A DNA stretch of 64,000 nucleotides from Macrococcus armenti (GTDB taxonomy: Bacteria; Bacillota; Bacilli; Staphylococcales; Staphylococcaceae). Below are positions 40,733-48,974 of this stretch, piece after piece; the stretch's first letter is position 1, and each line of letters begins with the position of its first letter. The stretch covers positions 1,054,001 through 1,118,000 of the forward strand of contig NZ_CP083608.1 in assembly GCF_020097135.1 (NCBI RefSeq). Reading direction: 5' to 3'. The notes under the pieces are model-generated. The model was not told where the DNA came from. It saw only the letters and a list, made by a program, of their open reading frames with translations, and searched no databases. The translations under genes were made by a program, and so were the position numbers.

Positions 40733-41598
40733 TATTGGTTTAATTTAATTTTATCAGGTTCAATGATAATACGTTTATTCTTGTATAGTCTTCCAATAGC
40801 ACGTTTAAAACTACCTTTACTCATATTAAACACTTCTTTAATCGCTTCAGGATCTGATTTATCAGAAAATGGAAGTTCTCCGCCATACTCACTCAGCATC
40901 GTTAAAATCATTTCAGAATCATCATCCATTCGTTCATGTGCAAGCGGTAAAAATGAGCCATTTAATGTCCCGTCTTCTTTATGACCGATGATACGAACTT
41001 CTACAGCTTCACCAAGACGTGGTTCACTGCGTCGCTCTGATTCATGAACGAAGATTTTATATCCTTCTTTTGATAATAAAAATGTCCCGACGCGTAAAAG
41101 TCGGTAAGGATGTGCAGTAATTGTTGTGTGAAGGAGTGTTTCAGGCGCTGCCGTATACATCGTATCTACAATCGTTTCACTAGCAAGACGCCCATATAAC
41201 TGATCGTTTCTATCAACTCTAAGACATGCAAAAACTTCATCACCTGTTTCAGGCCAAACTTCTTTAAGTTTAGGTAAATCTTCCCACGGAATAATAATTT
41301 CACGCGGTATGCCGATATCTACAGTTACACCATCACGGTCTTTTTTTATAACTTTTACCCAATCATAACGATCTGTTGAGATATCCGGTATATTTTGAGT
41401 TGCAAATAAATCGCCGGTACGACCTGGATAAACGAAAAAGGAATAATCTTCACCGATTTCCAGTTCATCATCATCTAATACTTCTGATGCATTGAGCTTT
41501 ACTTCTTCACTGTTTGGTCCTAATAAGTAATACGTAGAACCTTCCAGACGGTCTACACGAAGGAAGTCTATACTTCCTGATAATTGTTTTTGTTCCAT
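40732..41598 (-). CDS. cvfB: Conserved virulence factor B (S1 RNA-binding)
   Basis: 288-residue RNA-binding protein orthologous to S. aureus CvfB, which influences RNA stability and agr/exotoxin expression. It consists of several S1-like beta-barrels (VDRLEGSTYYLLGP, VKVIKKDRDGVTVDIG, GYKIFVHESERRSEPRLGEAVEVRI) followed by a winged-helix end (FNMSKGSFKRAIGRLYKNKRI). The length is close to S. aureus CvfB (300). AAAGGAGAG precedes the ATG. Confidence 0.92.
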   Translation of the reverse strand: MEQKQLSGSIDFLRVDRLEGSTYYLLGPNSEEVKLNASEVLDDDELEIGEDYSFFVYPGRTGDLFATQNIPDISTDRYDWVKVIKKDRDGVTVDIGIPREIIIPWEDLPKLKEVWPETGDEVFACLRVDRNDQLYGRLASETIVDTMYTAAPETLLHTTITAHPYRLLRVGTFLLSKEGYKIFVHESERRSEPRLGEAVEVRIIGHKEDGTLNGSFLPLAHERMDDDSEMILTMLSEYGGELPFSDKSDPEAIKEVFNMSKGSFKRAIGRLYKNKRIIIEPDKIKLNQ

Positions 41599-41771
41599 AT
41601 GTCTCTCCTTTAAGGCTTTGCCTTTATCAATTACTTATTATAACATACATTTAAATAATCGTCTGTTATTGTATAAATGAACATGAAAGCATGATATTAT
41701 TGAATATGGACAGTAAAATACTGATTAAATTATGCTATAATTTATGGGAATAACAATAAAGGAGACTATAA

Positions 41772-43373
41772 ATGTTACAAGTATCTAATGTTAGTTTACG
41801 TTTTGGTGATAGAAAATTATTTGAAGATGTAAACATTAAATTTACACCGGGCAACTGTTACGGATTAATCGGTGCTAATGGTGCCGGGAAATCAACGTTC
41901 TTAAAAATATTATCAGGTGAAATCGATTCACAGACAGGACATGTATCACTTGGGAAAGATGAACGTTTATCTGTATTGAAACAAGATCACTTCGCTTACG
42001 AAGATGAACGCGTATTAGACGTCGTATTACGTGGTAACGAAAAGTTATGGAATGTCATGAAAGAAAAAGATGAAATTTATATGAAAGCGGATTTCTCAGA
42101 TGAAGATGGTATGCGTGCTGCCGAACTTGAAGGTGAGTTCGGTGAAATGGGAGGCTGGACAGCTGAAAGTGATGCTCAAGTACTCCTATCAGGTCTCGGA
42201 ATTAAAGATGATCTGCATGAAAAGAAAATGTCTGAGCTTGAGAATAACCAGAAAATTAAAGTGTTACTTGCACAGGCACTATTTGGTGAGCCGGATGTAT
42301 TATTACTGGATGAGCCGACAAACGGACTTGATATTCCAGCGATCAGCTGGCTTGAAGAGTTTTTAATTAACTTTGAAAATACAGTTATCGTAGTATCCCA
42401 TGACCGTCACTTCCTTAATAATGTTTGTACACATATTGCAGATTTAGACTACGGTAAAATCAAAATTTATGTCGGCAACTATGACTTCTGGTATCAATCA
42501 AGCCAGTTAGCACAACAAATGTTACAAGATTCTAATAAGAAAAAAGAAGAGAAAATTAAAGAATTACAGGAGTTCGTTGCGCGTTTCTCTGCGAATGCCT
42601 CGAAATCAAAACAAGCAACAAGCCGTAAAAAAATGCTTGAAAAAATTGAACTTGATGACATTCAGCCGTCAAGCCGTAAATATCCTTTCGTAAACTTTAA
42701 GCCAGAACGTGAAATCGGTAATGAATTATTACAAATTCAAGGTTTATCCAAAACAATAGATGGTATTAAAGTGCTGGATAACATTTCGTTTACGATGAAT
42801 CCAAATGACAAAGCAGTACTTGTAGGAGATTCAGAAATCGCTAAAACTACCCTACTTAAAATTTTAGCAGGCGAGATGGAACCGGATGAAGGAACTTACA
42901 AATGGGGTGTGACGACAAGTCAGACTTATTTACCGAAAGATAACTCAGAGTACTTCGATGGTAAAAATAATGATCTTGTTGAATGGTTACGTCAATATGC
43001 ACCACCTGAAGAGCAAACTGAAACATTTTTACGTGGTTTCCTTGGACGTATGTTATTTTCAGGAGAAGAAGTACGTAAAAAGGCAACAGTATTATCAGGT
43101 GGAGAAAAAGTTCGCTGTATGTTAAGTAAAATGATGTTATCATCAGCAAACGTATTATTGTTAGATGAGCCGACAAACCATTTAGATTTAGAAAGTATTA
43201 CTGCAGTAAACGATGGTTTAAAAGCATTTAAAGGATCTATCATCTTTACATCACATGACTTTGAATTTATTAATACGATTGCAAATCGAGTTATAGATTT
43301 AAACGTTACCGGAAGCCTTTCAAAAGAAATCACATATGAGGAATATTTACAGGAAACAGGCGTCCTGAAGTAA
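41772..43373 (+). CDS. ABC-F family ATPase, YbiT/YkpA type
   Basis: 533-residue housekeeping ABC-F protein. The first ATPase domain has IGANGAGKSTF and LLLDEPTNGLD; the second has signature LSGGEKV and LLLDEPTNHLD. The second Walker A reads GDSEIAKTT, a departure from GxxGxGK[ST], which I recall as a family trait of YkpA-like proteins. The linker (about residues 235-300, Lys/Glu-rich) and arm are of the YbiT type. These proteins act on the ribosome and are not resistance genes. AAAGGAG precedes the ATG and a terminator follows, so it is a single-gene unit. Confidence 0.9.
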   Translation: MLQVSNVSLRFGDRKLFEDVNIKFTPGNCYGLIGANGAGKSTFLKILSGEIDSQTGHVSLGKDERLSVLKQDHFAYEDERVLDVVLRGNEKLWNVMKEKDEIYMKADFSDEDGMRAAELEGEFGEMGGWTAESDAQVLLSGLGIKDDLHEKKMSELENNQKIKVLLAQALFGEPDVLLLDEPTNGLDIPAISWLEEFLINFENTVIVVSHDRHFLNNVCTHIADLDYGKIKIYVGNYDFWYQSSQLAQQMLQDSNKKKEEKIKELQEFVARFSANASKSKQATSRKKMLEKIELDDIQPSSRKYPFVNFKPEREIGNELLQIQGLSKTIDGIKVLDNISFTMNPNDKAVLVGDSEIAKTTLLKILAGEMEPDEGTYKWGVTTSQTYLPKDNSEYFDGKNNDLVEWLRQYAPPEEQTETFLRGFLGRMLFSGEEVRKKATVLSGGEKVRCMLSKMMLSSANVLLLDEPTNHLDLESITAVNDGLKAFKGSIIFTSHDFEFINTIANRVIDLNVTGSLSKEITYEEYLQETGVLK

Positions 43374-43380
43374 TTCCCTA

Positions 43381-43412
43381 CCCTCGCATTTAATGATGCG
43401 AGGGTCATTTTT
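43381..43412 (+). terminator. Terminator after the YkpA-type gene
   Basis: CCCTCGCAT / ATGCGAGGG stem with a 5-base loop, and TTTTTT downstream. Confidence 0.9.
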
Positions 43413-43443
43413 TCTCTAAATTTTTAGATTATTTAAAAAAGAC

Positions 43444-43573
43444 TTTACAATTCAGATTTATTTATATAATATATACTTCATAACTTAATAAGTAACATAT
43501 GCGGCGCATCAATCATCAGTACATCACTTGTATACAAAAATAAGTCCAGAGCATACCCGGACTTGTTTTTTAA
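43444..43573 (+). promoter_or_regulatory. Leader of asd with intrinsic terminator and possible leader peptide
   Basis: Promoter candidates are TTTACA (43444-43449) and TATAAT (43465-43470). A 14-codon ORF, MRRINHQYITCIQK (43499-43543), is followed at once by a terminator hairpin AAGTCC / GGACTT (43542-43564) and seven T. The terminator lies before asd and no other gene, so it must act as an attenuator or be read through. No L-box or T-box core motif is apparent. Confidence 0.6.
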
Positions 43574-43597
43574 TATCATTATTTAGGAGTGTATTTT

Positions 43598-44584
43598 ATG
43601 TATAAAATTGCAGTTGTAGGTGCTACAGGTTTAGTAGGTCAGAAAATGCTGGAAGTATTAGAGCGAAAGGAAATTCCGTTTGATGAACTTGTGCTCTACT
43701 CTTCACCGAGATCGGCGGGTAAAGAAATTTCATACAAAGGTAAAAACTATGTCGTAAAAGCATTAACAGAAGAAGAAGCGAATCAAAAATTCGATTTTGT
43801 ATTAATGAGTGCAGGTGGTAAAACGAGCGAACAATTCTCCCCTATTTTCGAAAATGCTGGAAGTATTGTAATCGATAACTCAAGTGCTTTCAGAATGCAT
43901 CAGGATATCGATTTAGTCGTACCCGAAGTGAATCAACCAAAACTAAAAAGAAAAATCATAGCGAACCCGAATTGTTCGACAATACAATCAGTCGTACCAT
44001 TAAAACCACTTCAGGATAAATACGGTATTAAACGTGTAGCATATACGACATATCAAGCAGTATCAGGTAGTGGCTTCGCTGGTATAAACGATTTAAAAAA
44101 TGGTGAACAAGGCACTGAGCCTGTGAATTACCCGCACCCAATTTATAATAATGCATTACCGCATATTGATGTATTTTTAGAAAATGGCTATACGAAAGAA
44201 GAACAAAAAATGATTGATGAAACAAAAAAGATTTTGGAATTAGAAAATATACGTGTTACTGCAACATGTGTCAGAATACCAGTTCAGGATAGTCATTCAG
44301 TTGCGATTAATGTGACATTGGATAAAACTGCAACGGTTGAAGAAATTAAAGCATTATTTGAAAACAACCCACATGTAAGGCTCGTTGACAACATCGAAAA
44401 GAACGAATATCCAATGGCCATAAAAGCTACTGGTACAGACGATGTATATGTAGGTAGAATCAGACAAGATGATTCTCTTGATAATACATTTCACATTTGG
44501 TGTACGGCAGATAATTTATTAAAAGGGGCAGCGCTAAACGCTGTTCAGATTTTAGAGCAAATTCATCTCAATAAACTAAACTAA
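43598..44584 (+). CDS. asd: Aspartate-semialdehyde dehydrogenase
   Basis: 328-residue NADPH-dependent enzyme making aspartate semialdehyde, the branch point to lysine, meso-DAP, threonine and methionine. The nucleotide loop is VVGATGLVGQKML, the catalytic Cys126 is in NPNCSTIQ, and the acid-base His is in RIPVQDSHSV. The ATG at 43598 follows TAGGAG at 8 bases; the GTG at 43589 overlaps that site. Unlike the S. aureus operon, no lysC or dapA is adjacent. It has its own attenuator-like leader. Confidence 0.94.
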   Translation: MYKIAVVGATGLVGQKMLEVLERKEIPFDELVLYSSPRSAGKEISYKGKNYVVKALTEEEANQKFDFVLMSAGGKTSEQFSPIFENAGSIVIDNSSAFRMHQDIDLVVPEVNQPKLKRKIIANPNCSTIQSVVPLKPLQDKYGIKRVAYTTYQAVSGSGFAGINDLKNGEQGTEPVNYPHPIYNNALPHIDVFLENGYTKEEQKMIDETKKILELENIRVTATCVRIPVQDSHSVAINVTLDKTATVEEIKALFENNPHVRLVDNIEKNEYPMAIKATGTDDVYVGRIRQDDSLDNTFHIWCTADNLLKGAALNAVQILEQIHLNKLN

Positions 44585-44656
44585 TTCAATATCAGGAGTG
44601 ATTATAAGATGTTTTTGAGATCCCCTATTATTATTTGGGATCTTCTATAATTATTA

Positions 44657-44667
44657 AGTTTACATAA
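44657..44667 (-). other. Candidate XerD-only binding half-site
   Basis: Minus-strand TTATGTAAACT, identical to the XerD arm of dif, in the asd-cspA gap. The distal half begins ACT like a XerC arm but otherwise differs. It shares ATAATCATATTATGTAAACT with the copy at 2354. Confidence 0.55.
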
Positions 44668-44700
44668 TATGATTATATATTAGTTTATAAATAAAAATAT

Positions 44701-44726
44701 GAAGCCCCAACTTATGTCGGGGCTTC
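44701..44726 (-). terminator. Terminator after cspA
   Basis: GAAGCCCC / GGGGCTTC stem with a following T-run on the minus strand. It could also end asd transcripts. Confidence 0.82.
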
Positions 44727-44761
44727 ATATTAACGTTCATATATAATTTCTTACATTAAAA

Positions 44762-44962
44762 TTATAATTTAACAACGTTAGCAGCTTGTGGTCCACGGTC
44801 GCCTTCAACAACTTCGAATTCCACTGCTTGTCCTTCTTCTAATGATTTGTATCCTTCTTGATTGATCGCTGAGAAATGTACGAATACGTCGTTTTCTCCT
44901 TCGATTTCGATGAATCCAAATCCTTTTTCTGCGTTAAACCATTTAACTGTACCTTGTTTCAT
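44762..44962 (-). CDS. cspA: Cold shock protein, CspA family
   Basis: 66-residue nucleic-acid chaperone. RNP1 (KGFGFIE) and RNP2 (VFVHFSAI) are intact. The start is the ATG at 44962 behind GTGGAGG; an in-frame ATG six codons upstream lacks a site. A long 5' untranslated region is likely, with a 9-bp hairpin AATATGTGA / TCACATATT (44991-45012), in keeping with cold-regulated leaders. Confidence 0.95.
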   Translation of the reverse strand: MKQGTVKWFNAEKGFGFIEIEGENDVFVHFSAINQEGYKSLEEGQAVEFEVVEGDRGPQAANVVKL

Positions 44963-44990
44963 AATAAGAAACCTCCACACTATTTAATTC

Positions 44991-45012
44991 AATATGTGAT
45001 TATTCACATATT
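44991..45012 (-). promoter_or_regulatory. Hairpin in the cspA 5' leader
   Basis: Perfect inverted repeat AATATGTGA / TCACATATT with a 4-base loop, about 15 bases upstream of the ribosome-binding site. Confidence 0.5.
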
Positions 45013-45175
45013 ACAAAATAAACATGGGCGGTGTATTCAGGTACATCAACTTACATTTACTTTGTAATATGGAATAACCATATTGCTTAATTCATATTAT
45101 AAATTAACAGATTTATATATGCAATACAATATACTGTAAATTTTAACTTTTTACAATTTTAACTCTTTTGTAACA

Positions 45176-45475
45176 TTAGAATGGCATATTGTATGCTTTT
45201 TTATCTTTAAATACTATCAGACTATGAAAAATTTGAACATCTTCGCCACAATCTTCGCAATATTCCAGCTCACAGTTATTATAAAAAGCATGAATATTAT
45301 ATTTGCCGATTTGTTCATTTTTATATCTTTCTCTTAGTTTCTCAAGACGCTTCATATAATATAATTCGGCTGATTGGATTGAGCTGAAACACTGATGATC
45401 CGTTACACTCTCCCACAAATCATCAAACAGCCACCAACCTTCATATTCAGTACGGATTGTTACGACTTCGAACAT
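45176..45475 (-). CDS. DUF1033 family protein
   Basis: 99-residue protein of the DUF1033 family: MFEVVTIRTEYEGWWLFDDLWE and the Cys-containing ELEYCEDCGEDVQIFHSLIVF are typical. The CxxC and other cysteine near residue 72 could bind metal or be redox active. The start is the ATG at 45475 behind AGAGGTGA, three codons inside the longest frame. Function unknown. Confidence 0.8.
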   Translation of the reverse strand: MFEVVTIRTEYEGWWLFDDLWESVTDHQCFSSIQSAELYYMKRLEKLRERYKNEQIGKYNIHAFYNNCELEYCEDCGEDVQIFHSLIVFKDKKAYNMPF

Positions 45476-45586
45476 ACGATTCACCTCTAGTGATTATTAT
45501 GAATGTGAAGGACAAATAATACAAGTAAATACTATTATCAATGCGATTTACTATGTATTTCACTCATTCTTACATATAATAATATT

Positions 45587-45640
45587 AAGGGAGTAAATAA
45601 TGTTATGAACGTTTTTACTTCATAACATTAAGTCTTTTTA
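45587..45640 (+). promoter_or_regulatory. Leader of xpaC-telA with two-codon ORF in a hairpin
   Basis: AAGGGAG (45587-45593) is placed 6 bases before ATG TTA TGA (45600-45608), an ideal translation start for a two-codon ORF. The ORF forms the left arm of a 12-bp perfect stem, TAATGTTATGAA / TTCATAACATTA (45598-45630), followed by a short T-run. A TATAAT lies at 45576-45581. Confidence 0.55.
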
Positions 45641-45665
45641 AATAAAATAACAAGGATTGATCAAT

Positions 45666-46367
45666 ATGAAATATAATACTTCCTATTTTTTAGGAGCAAT
45701 TATTGCAATTCCAATTGCGATTATAACCGGCATTATTTCAATGAATGTGTTCCAGTTTGAAATGTGGATAGATAGCTTAATCATGTTTTTATCATACGTT
45801 GGCGCATATATCCCTATCCAGCATAAATCAGCACAATCATACTTAAAAGAAATCGGTTTAACAAAAAGTGATTATAAATATGTAAGAAAGCAGTTAAAAA
45901 TTGCATCTCCTAAAATTAAGCAACTATTAATCCAGTATAAAAAGGTTCGTTCAATAAATGAATTAAAAAATGTAAATGAAATTAATAAGCTTGCACGTAT
46001 TATTTATAAAACTGTTCAAAAGTCACCAGGAAAATTCTTTGTGGTAGATAGCTTTTTCTTTTCTCATCTTGATAATACTGTTAATTTACTGAATGAATAT
46101 TTATATTTATCACGTATGCCTCATAAGTCAACAGAAGATCAGCAACTTTTAAGTCATGCAAAGCTTACGCTCGATGAATTGAAACGTACATTGCAGGCAG
46201 ACTTACGCGCATTGAATCGTGATAATGTTGAAACGATGAAAGTAGAAATTGATCTTGCAAATAAGTTTACGTTACAGCCACAACAAAATAGAGAACAAAT
46301 TGAGCATATGGAAGAAGTTCCTGTTCAATTTAAACGCTCGTCACAATATGATAAAGAAAGGAATTAA
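45666..46367 (+). CDS. xpaC: XpaC family (5-bromo-4-chloroindolyl phosphate hydrolysis) protein
   Basis: 233-residue protein of the XpaC family, named after a B. subtilis hydrolysis phenotype. Two hydrophobic segments lie at the N-terminus (about 9-28 and 36-54), followed by a cytoplasmic helical domain. It is always found next to telA, and together they are linked to tolerance of tellurite and cell-wall stress. The ATG at 45666 follows AAGGA at 9 bases; a TTG directly on that site is rejected. telA begins 4 bases after its stop. Confidence 0.87.
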   Translation: MKYNTSYFLGAIIAIPIAIITGIISMNVFQFEMWIDSLIMFLSYVGAYIPIQHKSAQSYLKEIGLTKSDYKYVRKQLKIASPKIKQLLIQYKKVRSINELKNVNEINKLARIIYKTVQKSPGKFFVVDSFFFSHLDNTVNLLNEYLYLSRMPHKSTEDQQLLSHAKLTLDELKRTLQADLRALNRDNVETMKVEIDLANKFTLQPQQNREQIEHMEEVPVQFKRSSQYDKERN

Positions 46368-46371
46368 TACA

Positions 46372-47517
46372 ATGTCAGAAAATAATATTACAGACACATT
46401 ACTAAATAATCCATTTGAAGAAATTAAGGATATAGATCAAATCGAAAACAAAGTTCCTACTACATACATGACACAGGAGATTTCTCCACAAAAACGTGAA
46501 CAAATCAACCAGATAAAAAATCAGATTATACCTCTTGATAATGAAAAATTATTACTGTATGGTGCTGGTGCACAACAGAAATTGTCACAGTTTTCTCACC
46601 AAATACTGGATGAAGTTCAGAAAAAAGATATCGGTTCAATTGGAAATAATTTAGATCAGCTCATGAAAAAATTAAAAGAAGTTGATCCTGATGAAATACA
46701 AAATATTGACAAAAGTAAAGTAAAGCGATTATTTAAACGTGTTTCAAAATCTGTAAACGAACTCATTTCACGTTATCAATCTGTAGCAAGTCAAATAGAC
46801 AGAATTTCTGTAGAATTAGATAACTCAAAAAATGTATTAATGAGAGATATTCATATGCTGGATCAGTTATATGATCAGAACAAAGCTTATTTTGAAGCGA
46901 TTGATATGTTTATTATCGCAGCTGAAGAAAAACGTGATGAAATCAATCAAACGCTTCTGCCAGAACTTGAGCAAAAAGCATTACAATCCAATGATCAGAT
47001 GATTGTTCAGGATGTAAATGATATGAAACATTATATAAATCGATTAGATAAACGTATTTATGATTTAAAACTTTCAAGACAAATCACATTACAATCGGCA
47101 CCGCAAATAAGAATGATCCAGGACGTTAACCAGACATTAGCAGAAAAAATTCAAAGTTCAATTCTTACAAGTATTCCCCTATGGAAAAACCAAATGGCAA
47201 TTGCGATGAGTTTATTACATCAGCAAAAAGCGTCTAAAGCACAACAGCAAGTGACAAATACAACAAATGAATTACTGCTTAAAAATTCGGAGATGTTGAA
47301 AATGAATACGATACGTACCGCACAAGAAAACGAACGTGGCATCGTGGAGCTTGAAACTTTAAAAATTACGCAACAGAACATTGTAGATACAATAAAGGAA
47401 ACGATGCAGATTCAGGCAGATGGAAGAGAAAAACGCCGAAATGCCGAAATTGAATTAAGCAGAATGGAACAAGATTTAAAACATCAACTACTTGAATTGC
47501 AAAAAAATAAAAATTAG
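46372..47517 (+). CDS. telA: TelA-like toxic anion resistance protein
   Basis: 381-residue soluble, largely alpha-helical protein of the TelA/KlaA family. Segments such as GSIGNNLDQLMKKLKEVDPDEI, KSVNELISRYQSVASQIDRI and SILTSIPLWKNQMAIAMSL are typical. Homologues affect resistance to tellurite, nisin and wall-active drugs. The ATG at 46372 follows GAAAGGAATTAATACA. A longer in-frame reading from 46249 lies inside xpaC. A strong shared terminator with brnQ follows. Confidence 0.9.
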   Translation: MSENNITDTLLNNPFEEIKDIDQIENKVPTTYMTQEISPQKREQINQIKNQIIPLDNEKLLLYGAGAQQKLSQFSHQILDEVQKKDIGSIGNNLDQLMKKLKEVDPDEIQNIDKSKVKRLFKRVSKSVNELISRYQSVASQIDRISVELDNSKNVLMRDIHMLDQLYDQNKAYFEAIDMFIIAAEEKRDEINQTLLPELEQKALQSNDQMIVQDVNDMKHYINRLDKRIYDLKLSRQITLQSAPQIRMIQDVNQTLAEKIQSSILTSIPLWKNQMAIAMSLLHQQKASKAQQQVTNTTNELLLKNSEMLKMNTIRTAQENERGIVELETLKITQQNIVDTIKETMQIQADGREKRRNAEIELSRMEQDLKHQLLELQKNKN

Positions 47518-47524
47518 AAACATA

Positions 47525-47560
47525 AATAACGCCACCAGGTAATTGCCTGGTGGCGTTATT
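47525..47560. terminator. Bidirectional terminator, telA/brnQ
   Basis: 15-bp stem AATAACGCCACCAGG and its complement with a 6-base loop. It marks the point where gene orientation switches to minus for the rest of the window. Confidence 0.92.
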
Positions 47561-47561
47561 T

Positions 47562-48890
47562 TTATGTGTATTTAATTTTTTCCTGATTTTTTCCGATTAA
47601 CAAGCCTATTACATAACCTATTACAGCAAATAAGAGCCATTCCATTGATTCAGCTTTCAGCGGCAGATGGTCCATAAAAGGAGCAATATTAAACTTCAAT
47701 TGAAGTACAGAAAGTATCGCTACAATTGAGACAACAAATATCGGTATTTGCATCGCAAGCTGTGGTGTTGGGATAAACTTAGCAAGTAACATCGTTAATA
47801 ATAATGTCATTGCAATTGGGTATAAAATTAACAGTACCGGTATACTCATTTCGATAACTGAACTTAATCCTTGATTTGCTAATATAAAACTAAATACTGT
47901 AAAGATGATTACAAATGCTTTATATGAAATTTTAGGTAAAATTTCATGAAAGTATTCAGATACAGCAACGACAAGGCCAGTCGAAGTTGTTAAACATGCA
48001 AGCGATACGATTACACCGATTAAAACTTTACCGAACGTTCCAAAAGTTGCATCTGCAACATGCGTAAGTAAGTATGTACCTAAGTCAAGTTTATGTTCAG
48101 CAATTGAAGTTAATTCACTTTGTGATAAATGATAATGACTTCCAATCCACCCTAACGAAACATAGATAAAACCTAAAGCAACAGCAGCAATCACTCCGGA
48201 TAATACAGTTTGCTTAAATAACCCTGTTTCTTTCGTTATACCTTTACCCTTTATTGCAGAAATTACGATAACACTAAAAGCAATTGCTGCAATTGCATCC
48301 ATCGTATTATAACCGTTCGTAAAACCGTTAAAGAAACTACTTGTATTACTTGTAAATACTTTGCTATCTGCCTGTACAGGAGTTTCACCAGTAAGTAGCA
48401 TAAAACCTTTAAACACTAATGCTACGATAGATACTAATAATAACGGTGTTAATATCGATCCGATTCTATCAACCATTTTTGAAGGATTTAATGATAACCA
48501 TAAAGTGACTGCAAAATATAATATTGTAAAAATTAATAATGACATTGATGAAGGTTGTGCTAAAAATGGAACAATTGCCATTTCATAAGACGTTGCACCT
48601 GTACGCGGTATCGCAAAAAGCGGGCCAATTGTTAAATAAATTGCCACTAAGAAAATGACACCAAATACCGGATTAATTTTTTTTAGTGCACCTTTATATC
48701 CACCTTCATCCAGAGAACCGACGATAATTCCTAGCAAAGGTAATCCTACCCCTGTTAAGACAAATCCAAAAATTGCCGGCCAAAAATACTGTCCGCTGGA
48801 AAAACCTAAATTCGGAGGGAAAATTAAGTTTCCTGCACCAAAGAATATTGCAAATAACATAAAACCGACGATCCAAGTGTTTTTATTCAT
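47562..48890 (-). CDS. brnQ: Branched-chain amino acid transporter BrnQ
   Basis: 442-residue LIVCS-family Na+-coupled carrier for leucine, isoleucine and valine, with about 12 membrane segments. The start MNKNTWIVGFMLFAIFFGAGNLIFPPNLG is diagnostic. Other conserved parts are TIGPLFAIPRTGATSYE and GYNTMDAIAAIAFSVI. GGAGG precedes the ATG. Several BrnQ paralogues exist in staphylococci, so the number is not assigned. Confidence 0.93.
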   Translation of the reverse strand: MNKNTWIVGFMLFAIFFGAGNLIFPPNLGFSSGQYFWPAIFGFVLTGVGLPLLGIIVGSLDEGGYKGALKKINPVFGVIFLVAIYLTIGPLFAIPRTGATSYEMAIVPFLAQPSSMSLLIFTILYFAVTLWLSLNPSKMVDRIGSILTPLLLVSIVALVFKGFMLLTGETPVQADSKVFTSNTSSFFNGFTNGYNTMDAIAAIAFSVIVISAIKGKGITKETGLFKQTVLSGVIAAVALGFIYVSLGWIGSHYHLSQSELTSIAEHKLDLGTYLLTHVADATFGTFGKVLIGVIVSLACLTTSTGLVVAVSEYFHEILPKISYKAFVIIFTVFSFILANQGLSSVIEMSIPVLLILYPIAMTLLLTMLLAKFIPTPQLAMQIPIFVVSIVAILSVLQLKFNIAPFMDHLPLKAESMEWLLFAVIGYVIGLLIGKNQEKIKYT

Positions 48891-48974
48891 AAGAACCTCC
48901 TACTGATTAATGTAAATTATAATAACACTTTAAATCGGTGAAAACAAGTACATTTTGTAATTTTTCTGAATATT

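Noticed and set aside
42992-43408. 138-codon minus-strand ORF over the end of the YkpA-type gene
   Set aside because: A shadow of the ABC-F coding sequence that also covers its terminator.
43413-43597. Lysine riboswitch or T-box before asd
   Set aside because: The leader is too short, and no T-box AGGGTGG-type core or L-box features were found.
46249-46371. Long N-terminal extension of telA
   Set aside because: It reads through the xpaC coding region in another frame. The ATG at 46372 has a proper ribosome-binding site.
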